A program made the position numbers and the translations under genes. The notes beneath the pieces are model-generated. The model had not been told where the DNA came from. It saw only the letters and a list, made by a program, of their open reading frames with translations, and did no database searches. A DNA stretch of 64,000 nucleotides from Dysidea avara (lineage: Eukaryota; Porifera; Demospongiae; Dictyoceratida; Dysideidae), in NCBI RefSeq assembly GCF_963678975.1, contig NC_089275.1, positions 19,170,220-19,234,219 of the forward strand, written 5' to 3'. Numbering within the stretch: the stretch's first letter is position 1; each line of letters opens with the position of its first letter. Below are positions 1 through 12,269 of the stretch, piece by piece.

Positions 1-49
1 ATGTAGAAAAGCCACCATGTAGTGGCACTACTGTGAATTAATAACTTCC

Positions 50-416
50 CTGTTAGCAATGATAAATGGGACACAAAGGAGGACACAGGTACTCTAAGTC
101 CATGAAACGTGTATTGTATGTACTGAGGTATGCCAAAAGGCACCTGTTGGGCTGAAGCTACAGTATGTCAAACAGTGAAAACATTAAGCTTGTAGCTTTA
201 GCCTTTGAGTTGCACTTGTCTGAATACACATTTAGTCAGGCAGTCAGTTAGTAGAAAGTTCCATCAAAAATTGTAGCAATCTATTGGAAGCATTTCAGGT
301 CATACCAATGGTATTTATGGGCTTTGTTATACCTTCCGAGGTGCCATGAAGGTATTATGAGGTTAGCTGTTGTCAATACCTTTTGGTGAAAAGGTGCAAA
401 TTAACCTTAATGATAC
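50..416 (+). repeat. 3' half of a hairpin-bearing interspersed repeat
   Basis: This stretch matches, with many substitutions, the sequences at 5380-5643, 15365-15631, 43040-43463 and 59148-59539. Shared words include GGGACACAAAGGAGGA, a run beginning GTCAGTTAGTAGAAA, and a long body ending near a CATGATCCCTA terminus in the better copies. It is non-coding and lies downstream of the last visible MFS-A exon, so it is probably inside the next intron of that gene. Confidence 0.6.
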
Positions 417-467
417 ATAATATACTGTATAATTATACATGTATATGTACGTAATTACATAGCTTAC

Positions 468-3400
468 CCTGTACATTCAGGTTTGTCAGGTAGAAAACAA
501 CCAGTCACAATAACTCCTATTAAACACAACAGTGCTGCAAACATACTGGGCAGGCAATAAGGGAATTTTTCCAAAAAGGAATCTGCAAATAAAAAAGGAA
601 CAGAGCAAGAAAGTTTTATAAATGATTTTTATGAGCATAACATTCCCCATACAAAAGTTACATACAATAGGTGCACTAAGTTGTTAATATGGTGAATTAT
701 TACCCTTGATACTATGTGCATACTATGTGTTAAAAATACATAGCATATCATAGCTGAATATCAATTGTACAGCATACATTATCCATGGAATTTTTACATT
801 TAAAGATATGTTTCTAAACATATACATATAGCATCATGTAAGAGAAAGTGTAGTACTGCAGAGAATACGCAGCTTATAACAGGATGTAAGCATACAACCT
901 GTTCTAAATATAATATTGCTTACTTGGAGGTAAGTTGTATTGTCCTAGAGGATCAGCTAACACACCTATGGATATATGTATAGTGTGTACCAAATGTTAC
1001 TACATTATGTATATACTATAAGGATATACTTATATAAAGGAGGACGCTAACTGTTTCTATCTGCATACACACAACTATTAAAAATGATTACAGTGGATCC
1101 TCACTTATCCGAATCTCAGTTATCTGAATACCTCGATTATCCAAATGCCAAATGTGACTGTTCTATTAGAGTATTTTGCCATCAGTGTGCATTCTATTAG
1201 AGTAAATGACTGTTCCATTAGAGTAGTTGAATGAAGCTGTATAGAAATCAATGGGCTTCAGTTATCCAAACAATTTCACTTATCTGAATACTTATAAGAA
1301 CAAAGCAGTTCGGATAACTGAGGATCCACTGTATTGCTAAAAGTTAACTAGCGAATGTGCACAACGGTTCTGTGTTGTCAATGATTATACTCTTACGTTC
1401 TCTATACATAAGAGTTTAGTAGTCCCCTAGCAATTGGTGTTAAATAGTAGTCCCCCAGCAATTGGTGTTAAATTGGAGCTGATATTTGCTGTTTTGGTAT
1501 CAATAGGTATCAGTCATTAAGCTACTCTGAAACCACTGGTGCCTAATATCATAATCATACCGTGTAACCTCTAAAATCTGATGCTCATTGGTATAAGAAA
1601 ATTGTGTCAAATTAGTAAGGTTGTTGGATTATTGAGGTAGTATTACATAGGAAATGTCCTTTTGGTATACAAAACAATGTCATATTATGGAGGTACGTAT
1701 GCATTTTGGATTACAGAGGTGTTGGGATTAGAGTTCAGCGTATAAATCCTAAATTTGGATGGAGCTGGAAATACGTAGTGTTGAAGACATGCATGTATTT
1801 CTAGCACATATTGTGTAATTTTGTCAAGTTCAGCAATTTATCACATTAATTTTGCATCAAGATATTCCAATAAAACAGTCACTACCTAACAAAATAATAA
1901 TTATAACAATAACACATATGATTAACTCAAAAGGTCAACTATACAGTACAACTAAATGCAGATATTAATAATTAAGTATATACTTGTAAAGCAGTAATCA
2001 GTATCAGGTATCTGCATTGTCGAAATGCACATAATGTATGCGGGGTATTGGCATTGGATTGAATTCCTGATATTTCACTGTATCAATGGAACACAAGTCT
2101 TAAAAAGGTCCACTGAAATGGAAAATTCACTTACCATTTTATTGAATAAATAGGTTGTTTGTATCATGCAATACACAAAAACAACTTTTAAATAATTCAA
2201 TAATGTTATTGTATTAATGTTCAGGTGCAGTACTAAGCTCTCCTTTTCAACTTCATAATGTTCCAAGATTACTTGAACGTTCTGCTGGAAACCAATAGTA
2301 GAGTTGTTTTGTAGTTGCCTAACTTAGCCTGTACTGTAGTCGGCTTCACACTATCGAAGCTCACTGGCTTCATTATGCTTCACTGCAAGAAAGTTTAGTT
2401 TGTTTATTTACAAAGTTGTTTCATTGAATATGTCAGTGTTGATTGAAGAATGCTATCAGAATCATTTAATGAAAAAAAGTACCATGAAACAAACAGTAGT
2501 ATCAATGTTAGAATAATGTTGTATGATTAACTGCAGGCTGAGATTCAGCCAGTACATCAATAGCAAAATTTAGTGCAGACTACCTCCCATACAGGTAGTG
2601 TATTTGTAGCTAGCTATCTTGCTATTATTTACTGTCTCACTATGGCTGTTGACTATCTACTTGCTAGCTATTATCAGATTTGACAAAGCTCCACTTGGTC
2701 ATAGCTACTCAACTTTCAACATCACCATACTTGACGATCTTGCTAGATACAGTACCTTACTCTTGCTTGATCTTGTTCCCACTTAAATGGTTACAATGCT
2801 ATGAACACTGACAATAAAATATGGCAAATTTTAATTTGGTCATTTTGTAAGTGTCCACCAAATCCCCAATTTTAGCTCCATGCCAAAATTCTTGCTCATA
2901 TGGTAGTACATAACAAAAAATGTACTACTGCATATTTGCTAAATAGAAACAGGGACCAATCAACAAGGTTGTTTATTCTACGCTGGAAATCAATTAATGG
3001 CAAGGATGGCCCAACTGCAGCAAAGGGTAAACATGTAATGTAGGATGTTACGTAGTTACTGAGATGATAACTAACTAGATTTTTGCTCATATCTTGATCT
3101 GGTACTGTACTAGTACAAGTAAGTTTGACTTTTAAGTTCACAATGGCATTATTTTATCATGTTTATAAGACTGAGTATATATACTATACGTAACCACATC
3201 TATCAAACCTGATGCTGCTGGTCCCAACACTAAAGCAGAGTTAAATGCAGTAGAAATTAGTGACATTCCAAAACCCTAAATGGTAAACCAGCATTTTAGG
3301 ATTAATAATACAACATGATATAGAGGGAGAGTATCAAACTGCACTGTACGCTGTAAAAATGAGCTTGTAAAGTCCTATGGCATTGTTCAAACAACTCGGT

Positions 3401-6400
3401 GATTTGTGTTAATTGGTGACTAACTGTAAGTGCAGTGGTGTGCATGTATGCAAACCTGTGAAGAAACTGAAGCTAATAAGTAAAAGAACAGTGTACACAG
3501 AAAAATGTAGCTGTAAATGAGAAGCCATGTAATTGGCTACACAATTTGCTACCACATCGTACTTCACTGCATTCATAAATTACACTTTGCTAATATTTCG
3601 TGCAGAGAATCTTGGTACAAAGAGAAAGGCTTACTGCCTTGGACGAATCCAGTTCCCATGTGCCTATAGTACCCTGAATCGTCATGAATATCAATCTCGC
3701 ACATAATGTCTCCATTCAAGATTTCATCAAGGTTGCCATCCCTGTCTTGATAGCTTTGCAACACACTTAAATGGATAGAGTTTCAGTCATTGCAATTCCA
3801 CCTATACGTACTTTGAACTAGTAACATGTTAAAGCTGGTCTGGACAATCAACAGAAGGTATAGGTTTATGCTCAAAGACAAAGGTCTGCTGGTTGTTTTA
3901 CGGGCTCATTTTTCACAGCCTGTAGTGTAGTTCATGCAGTGGAACCAACCTATTTCACATAAGGAGTACTAAAATTGGTATACGTACAGTATTGCACAAC
4001 TGAGATTATATAGTAAGTTTCAGTTTGATGTCATGCGATCAGTATAGAAATTAATGACACCTTGAAAGATGTGGTGTTTAGTTTTAAAGAAACATTTAGG
4101 AATATTTACACACAAGAAAAGTTGCAAACTACTTATAATTTGATGTAACATACATAGATAGTGTTTGTTTGTGAGTACTCAATTGTTAACAGGATATAGG
4201 GACTACCTGAACCCTACAAATATATAATCAAAACTGTCCTACTATTAGTAGATTAATACTTTCGGCACCAAATGAGCATGTGCACTGATGGTCAGTTTAT
4301 GGAGAATTTAATCAACATACACAATGTCTGGCTCAAGCTGTCCTACTAGAAGAAAACATTAGGGATCAAAGAATCAAAAAGTAGTGAAACAAGGGAATAG
4401 TAAAAAAAGTAGCAAAATAAGAGAGGTTGCCTATACCTGAAGAACATTTAATCCCTATACTGTATTTCAGAATTACTAAATTCTGAAAGTCTATTAGTAC
4501 CTGCAGGTATAGGAAACCTCTCTTGTTTCGCTATGTTTTACTATTCCTTTGTTCCACTGCCTTTTTAAATTTCTATTTTTTCTTCTACTTGTTTGTGTAA
4601 CATGACTAATGAACCCGCCCATACCACATTAAAAGATAGAATGGCACCAGGCATGCCATTACATTAATTTTGCATTTGAGCAGTGCCCGAACAATCAATT
4701 TAATGAAAAGTACAGTGACCACTACGTTTCGTCTTCATCTGTGTTCCATGAAGAAGTGTCTCTGTAACCACTAGAGACAATATGGATAATAAGCTTAATA
4801 GCTGCCACCACAACCACATATCATGCTATTGCAAATCAGTACCTTGCATTGGGAAGCGATAAAGCCTGGAACACGGAAAAACGGAACAGCGGAATAATCG
4901 AATAATCGAAAATTACATTCTAAACGTTATACTATTATTTATGCTCTCTATAGCATTTATATACACTCCTTACCTCACAGCAACTCTGCCGAGAACACTA
5001 TCGCGATAGCAGAACACTAGAGGAGATCCTCAGGGCATTCATTAACTAGAATACAAACACATCTATTCACCCTAGAACAAACTAACCAACTTTCTAATAC
5101 ATTTTAATGCACAATCGCTGCAAAACTATAGGTTCTCTCTGCTATTCTTGCCATAAACTAGCTGTTCACATGATCAACTGCCCAAATTTATTAGAGGCGT
5201 GTTGTACAAAGCAACAGGAATTTAAAGTAGTGTTTGACTTTAGAATTTATTTAAACACGTTTGGAGATGTATATCTAACAGAGTTAAGAAAGGTTAGCTA
5301 TTACTCCACTGCAGATTTCTGGGGTGGAGTGCGCTTGTCACTAATAAATTCGGGCAGTTACTCGTGTGCATCAAACAGTGAAAAAATCAAGCCAGTAGCC
5401 CTACGTATGCAATGTAAAGTTATGCTTGACTGAAAGCATCGACTGGTCAGTTAGTAGAAAATTCAGTTAAATAGAAAATTTTAAAATTCCATAGAAACTT
5501 GTTGGGAGGATTTGGGATTGCTCTGAAGGAGTTTTTGGGCTTGGTTAAGCTTAACCAATATCGCCAAGCAGTTTTGAAGAAAAACTGAGGGTGTTTTCAG
5601 GTGATTTTAAAGGGCAAGAAAGCCCAGAACACCATGATCCCTAATGTACAGTATTACCACACTATATCATAGAATCACAACAATCATACGTACAATTTAC
5701 TTGCCTTATTTACATCATCAGAATGTTCATACACAATAGCTCTACAATTGCCAACAACTCCTACAGAATGGAATTGAACAATATATATATATACTACAAA
5801 CTTAAGGAGAATCCTCAATTTAATTATCAAGTGTTTTTGCCTTAGAAATTGATAGTGATGCACCAATGCTGATTATATTTAGTATCAGTTATATTTTAGA
5901 GGCGTCAGGCTTGTTTGGTGGGAGGAAACTTTGGCAAATTTGCTGCAACAGGATTTTTGGTGAGGAAAAGTTTGGTATTTTTGTTAGTAGCTAATATAGA
6001 TTTGTAATGGACAAACAATTGGTGGATTTAAGTTTGGAGAAACACTGCTTACTCACCAAATCTGCCAAACTTTCCTCCTACCAAACGTTCCGGCTATACA
6101 GTATCTGATTAGCAAATATCATGTTTTACATTTACAATTACCATTGGATAGTCCAGTAAGAACTCTGAAGATAACAGCCATATAAAAGTTGACACTGAAT
6201 CCAAAGAAGAATGATGAGAATGCCATACATATTCCACTGTACATCAGGATGGTCTTCTTGCTACGAGCATCAGCTACCCAACCCCAGAAGTAACTGGAAT
6301 GAAGCACAATGAGAATAATAGGTGGCCCACACAAGACAACTTTTACATTTCATCCCAATAGTTTAGATGTTCTTAGGCAAACCATACTATTTTCTTAGTA

Positions 6401-6656
6401 AATTCCATCATGACTTGATTTGCAGCAACATAATTATAGTTTATGCATGCCCGTACAGTAGATGCATTGCAATGTTAGTTTATAGTACCTTCCGCAAAAT
6501 CTGCCAAAGTACATCGAAGAAGCCAGGAATCCAGCATATCGTCCTACATAAGTAAAACTTGAAGTGCACAAACCATCGAAACTAGCACATAAACAAAAAT
6601 ACTTTTCTCTATTACAACGTACCAATATTTCTGTCTTCAATATCAGGGAGTAAAAA
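468..6656 (-). CDS. MFS-A: major facilitator transporter, ZIFL-like (partial, 7 exons seen)
   Basis: Seven minus-strand exons, in coding order: 6623-6656, 6489-6543, 6142-6293, 5705-5760, 3209-3275, 924-965, 468-582. Joined, they stay open and read as the first half of a 12-helix major facilitator protein: a FLLPD start, then GRYAGFLASS (helix 2), the MFS loop motif GWVADARSKK, helix 3, GLSNG, GPAAS and helices 5-6 ending in CFLPDKP. The order and spacing resemble the zinc-induced-facilitator-like (ZIFL) family, which transports small solutes or cations across membranes; the substrate here is unknown. Every exon has the same length and phase as its counterpart in MFS-B. The donor after 5705 is GC rather than GT. 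The first exon (helix 1) was not found, and the second half lies beyond the window edge. Family assignment is good, substrate is not assignable. Confidence 0.85.
583..3208 (-). other. MFS-A introns 5 and 6
   Basis: Apart from the 42-nt exon at 924-965, this stretch is intronic. The larger intron (966-3208) carries a pogo-like MITE at 1091-1331. No convincing coding sequence was seen in the rest; short open frames here show no recognisable domain. Confidence 0.6.
1091..1331. mobile_element. pogo/Tigger-like MITE, copy 1
   Basis: The two ends are inverted copies beginning CAGTGGATCCTCA, and the element is flanked by TA on both sides (1089-1090 and 1332-1333), as expected for the Tc1/mariner-pogo group. 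It is 241 bp long and has no coding capacity. The interior contains three copies of the TGACTGYTCTATTAGAGTA word at 1155, 1186 and 1207. A close relative lies at 15972-16201. Confidence 0.85.
3276..5704 (-). other. MFS-A intron 4
   Basis: Intron between exons 3209-3275 and 5705-5760. It starts with an apparent GC donor. About half of it is the repeat at 4346-5643. In 3276-4345 nothing recognisable was seen. Confidence 0.6.
4346..5643 (+). repeat. Hairpin-bearing interspersed repeat, long copy
   Basis: The left end (about 4346-4595) is an imperfect inverted repeat: sequence around GTGAAACAAGGGAATAG is mirrored by CTATTCCTTTGTTCCAC. It is followed by ATGACTAATGAACCC, as in the copy at 58414-59539, then by a body ending CATGATCCCTA at 5643. 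The hairpin-plus-body order is the same in both long copies, so this is one family. No protein domain was recognised. Confidence 0.6.
5905..6090. repeat. Short inverted-repeat element
   Basis: A left arm around GTTTGGTGGGAGGAAACTTT is mirrored about 150 bases later by an imperfect right arm around AAACTTTCCTCCTACCAAAC. It sits inside MFS-A intron 3 (5761-6141), is non-coding, and looks like a small TIR element. No target-site duplication was established. Confidence 0.6.
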
Positions 6657-6897
6657 CTACAATGTAATGAAGTAATATTTACAAGATATAGGTATATACA
6701 TAGCTATGTGCTAGAGATCACTCAATTGTACCAAGCCTTAATTTAGCTAAAAGATTGTGCTGTATAGCAGTTTGGCAGATATCTAGAATTAATTTAAGTT
6801 AATTCTGCTTGAATCCATGTAAGAGGAGCCTATAACATTTACATTGTTTGTTCATTAAGTCAAGCCAAAGCACCAGGAGAGCTCCAGTCAGGGTCGT

Positions 6898-8792
6898 GGG
6901 TAATGGCATAGATTATATATTCATTACCCGGGTTATGAAACATAGCGGTGTACCCCAGTAGTAACCGTACATTCCAAAATTCTAATCTGTGTTGTTAATT
7001 ATTTCTATGCATTCCACATTCTAATTCAGTGATAAGGCAAAACTGTTTATTCTACTTTGTTGTTGTTCGTTTAAAAGTGAGTTTAAGTAAGAAAAAGACC
7101 GTGTTGCTGAAAAGAAGCAGTCAATTTGGTCTTGTTTTGATGTTTCTATGCAATTTGTAAGAAAGTGATGGGCAGCAGCTACAACCTATTTTAGTGTATA
7201 TACCAATTTCATTGCATTATTGTCTCTGTTTAGACTGTTTGACGCTTTTCTACAGTAAAGGACTCATGTAAGATTTGTATTACCTGGTTAGTTTATCAAT
7301 TTCATACTGGGATGTCAGGTTGTGGATGGTTGTTTGCAAGAGTTACCATTGGCAATAAGAAATTTTTTGTACCTGCCAAGCTAAACTACTGCAACTATTT
7401 CAGTACTTTTGTTTTGCAAAGTAGTCTACTGTTATTAAAGTTTTACATGAGTGATATAATGAAGTGCCACATAATTTGTGATGGTTTCCATGACACACAG
7501 AATTCACTATTTTTTTAGGGCTCATTCAATGGTACCACACATTACCTACAAGTACTGATGCTGGTTAAACAGATAGAATTTTATTGGACTGTACTGCATT
7601 CCAACACAGGAAGGAAAGTTATTTACTAATATCCAGATTACAATGAGAACAGAGCTGATCTACGAAACAGTGAGATCAACCGCATATTTGGAACACCTTA
7701 GAAGCACAAGAGGCAGATGGTTTAACAAAGACAGTCAACAAACAATGTCAAGGAATTTGTAGCCGAACCTGAATGAATCAAGTGACCTAAATATATATTG
7801 AAGCAGTAAAAATATTTCGGTAAAAGGGGGTGTGCTGGTGCGAATAAGACCATGGACTAGTTTCCTAGTTATTCGGGTGCTTGTAGTATCCTAGTACAGT
7901 TGTGTTGAAGTTGTATAGCACAACCTTGTCAAACAATAATGGTGATAATACTGTACAGGTCATTCACAAATGGTGGTCTCCACTTCCTACCTGATGATAG
8001 TTTTAAAATCTATATCATACCTAGCCACTATACTAGCTTGTGTTTTTTCATTTAGCTGTAAACCATGCAGCAGTAAAAATACTGAAATTGTAGCACATCA
8101 TTGCAACATAAAATCTTGTACAGAAATGTTAATAACTTATGCTGTAGTATTATAGGTATGTGCTACAAATTTATGTTGTTGCCCAGGCCGTGCTCTGAAG
8201 TTGCATTCATAATTGGTCAGACTCAGCTACAAGATGTGCCAAACCGTCTGTGTAGTGTATACATTCAATTTTTCTGTAACAAGATGCAATATATCCACTG
8301 GTCTCCACTGGTGAGTAACTATAGTCCAGATGTGCTATACCAAGGCCAGGTGGTTGTCACATGAGAATCAGGATTTGATGCAATTCTGAGCAAATTTTTT
8401 GGCAAACTCTCCTACATTCATGCCTGTCATACATCTGCTCAGGAAGGTAGTATCATGGAAGTCCGGTACATAGCAGTGTCATCAATTAACTGCAGATCCG
8501 TCAGATCGCCTTGTTCAGAGATCTTGCTAGTGACTACTGGCACTTCACCCTTCTGAATTGTTAGAGAAGACGCTTAACTCCAGTTAGACTGCAAATACAC
8601 AATTTAACTTAACGATTTTATACACTAGCTCACCTTCAGATACTTCTTTTAGCCAGTCTTTTACGTTCTTCCCATTACATGCGCGTTACTATAGTACATT
8701 CCAATTAAGTGCATTAACAACGTGGAATGTCAGGAGCGAAGTACTCCATTTCATAACCCAGGTAACGGATATATAATCTATAGCAAAGGGTA
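6898..8792. mobile_element. Old DNA element bounded by inverted repeats
   Basis: Sequence from about 6898 (TAGATTATATATTCATTACC, then GGGTTATGAAA) recurs inverted near 8745-8792 (TTTCATAACCCAGGTAACGG, then ATATATAATCTATAG). The similarity continues inward for about 80 bases. The interior has no intact transposase. It is best read as a decayed or non-autonomous element; superfamily unknown. Confidence 0.5.
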
Positions 8793-9484
8793 GGATGAAG
8801 GGTAGACTAAGATCTTTTCCAATACAGTATGCATATTATGTGCATTACATCAACTATGGTAAGGGCTCAAAACCAACTAAAATCAGAGGAAATTTTTAGT
8901 ACAGATTCACAGAGCTGTACAGCCAGATAAAATCCATACCCAGGTTGGAGCCCCAGACATCAGATTGTTTGTATTACCATGCAGAGCCTGGAAAAGTAGC
9001 TAGTGTTGTCTTTGATAGACTATTTATGTAGATTTTTGTCTCTGATGAATAATGATTACTGTGTGTTCTGTCACTGTACTAAAAGACTGGTTTTCTCAGA
9101 AATGATTGTAATATTGCTGTTATAATTTTAAAATGATGGACCTCAATTATACACTGCAAATAAAATTTCTACAGCGTTTTTATTTCTTTCATCACTTATT
9201 TGTATAGATGTCAACTATGCCTCCAATATAGTTTCACTTGCTGCCAAAGTTGTAAGCTGTTAAAGATGAAAGGCTACAATTGACAGTGCACAAACTATTC
9301 GGCAATTTTGTCGGAATCTGATGGTAGGATAGATATATTCCTGCACTATATTATGCAATTCATGTCCCAATATTTGAATGCCCCAATCTGTTTCACTTTT
9401 AGTTTGAATGGAAAAATGTATCTGCAGTTAGGACAGTTTCAAACAAACCGCCATGCAACACCATTTTAAAAATGAATAATAAAA

Positions 9485-9700
9485 TACGGGTAGGCTTGAG
9501 CCAATTATGCTTGCCTATTACACTTTCAAGCAGTGCTCAAAAGTCCATGCTCAAAATTATGCTCTTGAGTTGGCTGTTTTATTAGAGTATATCAGCTTTT
9601 ACTAACTACTATATTAGAGTAAATAACTGTTCTATTAGAGTATCCTGATCTTATTTCCACAAAGTGTGAATAATCAGCCAAGAATTGAATTGAGCTAAAA
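9485..9700 (+). repeat. Interspersed repeat with TATGCT words, copy 1
   Basis: Shares its order of words with 54830-55080: CTCAAAATTATGCT, then two or three copies of the TTATTAGAGTA motif (9589, 9621, 9642), then GAAGTGTGAATAA-like sequence and CAACCAAGAA-like sequence. It is non-coding. The two copies are diverged, so boundaries are approximate. Confidence 0.55.
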
Positions 9701-10408
9701 TATACAGGACTACAACAGGGGCATAGGTAGGGGGGCTCGGATGGTTTGGGTGAACTCCCCTTTTCAGTGGCAAAGAAATTTAAATTAAAAATCGCATTAA
9801 ACTTTCAGCCTTGGAACTCTCCAGTAGGTATACCCACGCTGTCGCGGCCCCCTGAGAATCAAATCATACTAAAGGTGAATCATTAATGAAGATACGAAGC
9901 AAGACTATAGGTGGTTGTATACATATCTGGTGGAAACGGCAGAGATCTCATTTTGAAAATGGTCATTATGGTGGAGATTAGTTATAGGGCAGCAGTTGCA
10001 GTAATCGTGATATACACGTGTCAGGTTAGAATATGGTATTGAATACGATAACTGTGAATGTCTGTTTAGTTCAATGTTTGGTTCCATGAGGTGAGCATGT
10101 GATGTCTCGAATGTATTAGAGTACAAGCCAGTCTAGTGACAAGTTGAGAGAAGAGCCAAGAATGATGTTAAAGTTTGTTCTCTGAATAACGCTTTTCCAA
10201 CAAAAGGAGCTCAGGAGTGGATTCCAGAGAAGGGCAGTGTGCTAAGTTGGGAATCGGTATGCTATCCTGCAGTGAAGATTAGTTAATAGTGCTCGCAAGC
10301 TGCATAAACAGCAGTGTAGGTTTCAGCTAGATAGATGCACACAAAGCTAATGTTACTGCCTAAGGGCAGATTTTGTGTATACATAATTTTCATCTAGGAA
10401 CTAGCTGT

Positions 10409-10986
10409 CAGAGTTGGGTTTGTTACCCTAAAAATGTAACTAGTTACATATTACTCATTACTTTTATGTGATGTAGTGCACTACATTTACATATTACTTA
10501 CTGAAAAAAGTAACGAGTTACATATTACTCGCTACTCTGAGGGCTGTAGCTAGTAATAATATTACATATTACATTCGTTCGTTACAAACTATAAAGTAAG
10601 TCCAACCTTCTAAATACAAGCTACCAACCTACAACTACAAGTGACACGAGCACACACGAGTGAGACACGTGTTTCTCTGGTGTAGTTCAGCCACAAATAC
10701 ATACTTTGTTGTAGTATCTTGGCCTCAAGGGCACTCCCCATACACTATCATTCTTTGTCCATGCCTATAACGCTATCTCCAGTCTTGTCTGGACCCAAAA
10801 TGCAATCAATCACGTGCCTGGATACAATGAGCCTTAAAAGGAAGTAACGCATTACATTTGTTACAATTTCTGGATGTAATATCCATTATATATTACAACA
10901 GCATGTAACGCGTTATATTAATAGTTACTTCAAAAGTAATAATATTACGTAACACGTTAAAATTGTAAAGCGTTACTCCAACTCTG
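10409..10986. mobile_element. hAT-like MITE
   Basis: Ends are inverted: CAGAGTTGG at the left and CCAACTCTG at the right. They are flanked by CTAGCTGT (10401-10408) and CTGGCTGT (10987-10994), an 8-bp target-site duplication with one mismatch, as in hAT elements. Both subterminal regions are rich in GTTAC/GTAAC words such as TAACGCGTTA, typical of transposase-binding repeats. It is 578 bp with no coding sequence. A residual end of the same family is visible at about 43494-43519. Confidence 0.75.
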
Positions 10987-12206
10987 CTGGCTGTAGGGGG
11001 GAATTTCCCAGATATTCCACTTCCAAATTTGAAACCCCTTCCAAAATTTCCTGACTACACCCTTGTATAAGCTTCAGAGAGTTGCACATCTCATGCCATA
11101 CGTACTTAAACGGGTATGCTACTCAAAACTTGGCTTGCAAGGCACTGTACAGAATAAAAGAAGCATATACACAAAAGGCTTTGTGTACACATTTTATACC
11201 AATTGTGTATCTTAACCATTAGTTCCAGTTTGGAAAAGAGCGTGTGTATAATAAACACATGGTATCTATAGCAATATTTAAAATCGCTGATATACCTCAC
11301 TGAAAAATATGCACACCATACCACTTCACACATCTCAAATGTTAAAGTTTATATGTGACTGGATTTGACAAAACCCGGCTTCGACACACAAAGTTTCGCT
11401 AGGAGATATGGCGATTTTAAGTAATCATTGTGTAGTAACGTCCCAGTGCCTACAGCTATGCAAACAAAATTTGCACCAATTATTCTAGCTATCACTGTGT
11501 GGGTGTATAAGTTTCTGATACCCAAAATATGCCATGTTTTGGGCAGCTTTTTTCGAGTGGGTAATGATATCACAGATGGTGGTAATAGGGGCGGTGGGTG
11601 GGCTTAAAATAGGAGTATAAAATGGAGCAAGAAGACAAATGGAATCCAGATGCCAAGCTTGGGCCCTCCATAGCCCTCCATGGCCCTCAAATCACGCCAA
11701 ATAGATTGAGAACACCACTGGTGAGCTCTCTGTGAAGTCCCAGCTCACTACACACCACTACAACAAAGCCATGACCATTTAATGGCACCAATCCTCCACT
11801 CGTGGCTTTGACATGCAGGGTCAGAAGAAAGCTGCTGCAGAAACCAGACTTGCCAGTCCTGAAGGAAATACAGAGTGGAATATGATAGTGTATTAGACCA
11901 GCAATCCATTTCTGGTAAAAAGCATAAGTTTGATTTTGTGTGTGTGGAAGCCGGGTTATATGAAATCCGGTCACATATGTATGTGCTACATACATAGTTC
12001 ATACCTTAACCATGAATGGCAGATATGGGTATATCAGTGTTATTGATAGTGAACCAGACATCTATAGATTGACAATGAAAATAATACAGTAAAATCTCAC
12101 AAAAGACTATTCAACAGCAATTTAAAGAAGGAACATTACAAAAACATTACATGTAGACACACACAACAGACTGCACATTATACACATTTACTACACTATA
12201 TACAGG

Positions 12207-12207
<1 letters not shown>

Positions 12208-12265
<58 letters not shown>
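12208..12265. repeat. (CA)n microsatellite
   Basis: About 29 perfect CA dinucleotides in a row, followed by CG and unrelated sequence. Probably length-variable between individuals. Confidence 0.95.

Positions 12266-12269
<4 letters not shown>

Noticed and set aside
11687-12002. Open frames of 84-102 codons on the minus strand
   Set aside because: Two overlapping frames of the same DNA, no recognised domain and no paralogue in the window.
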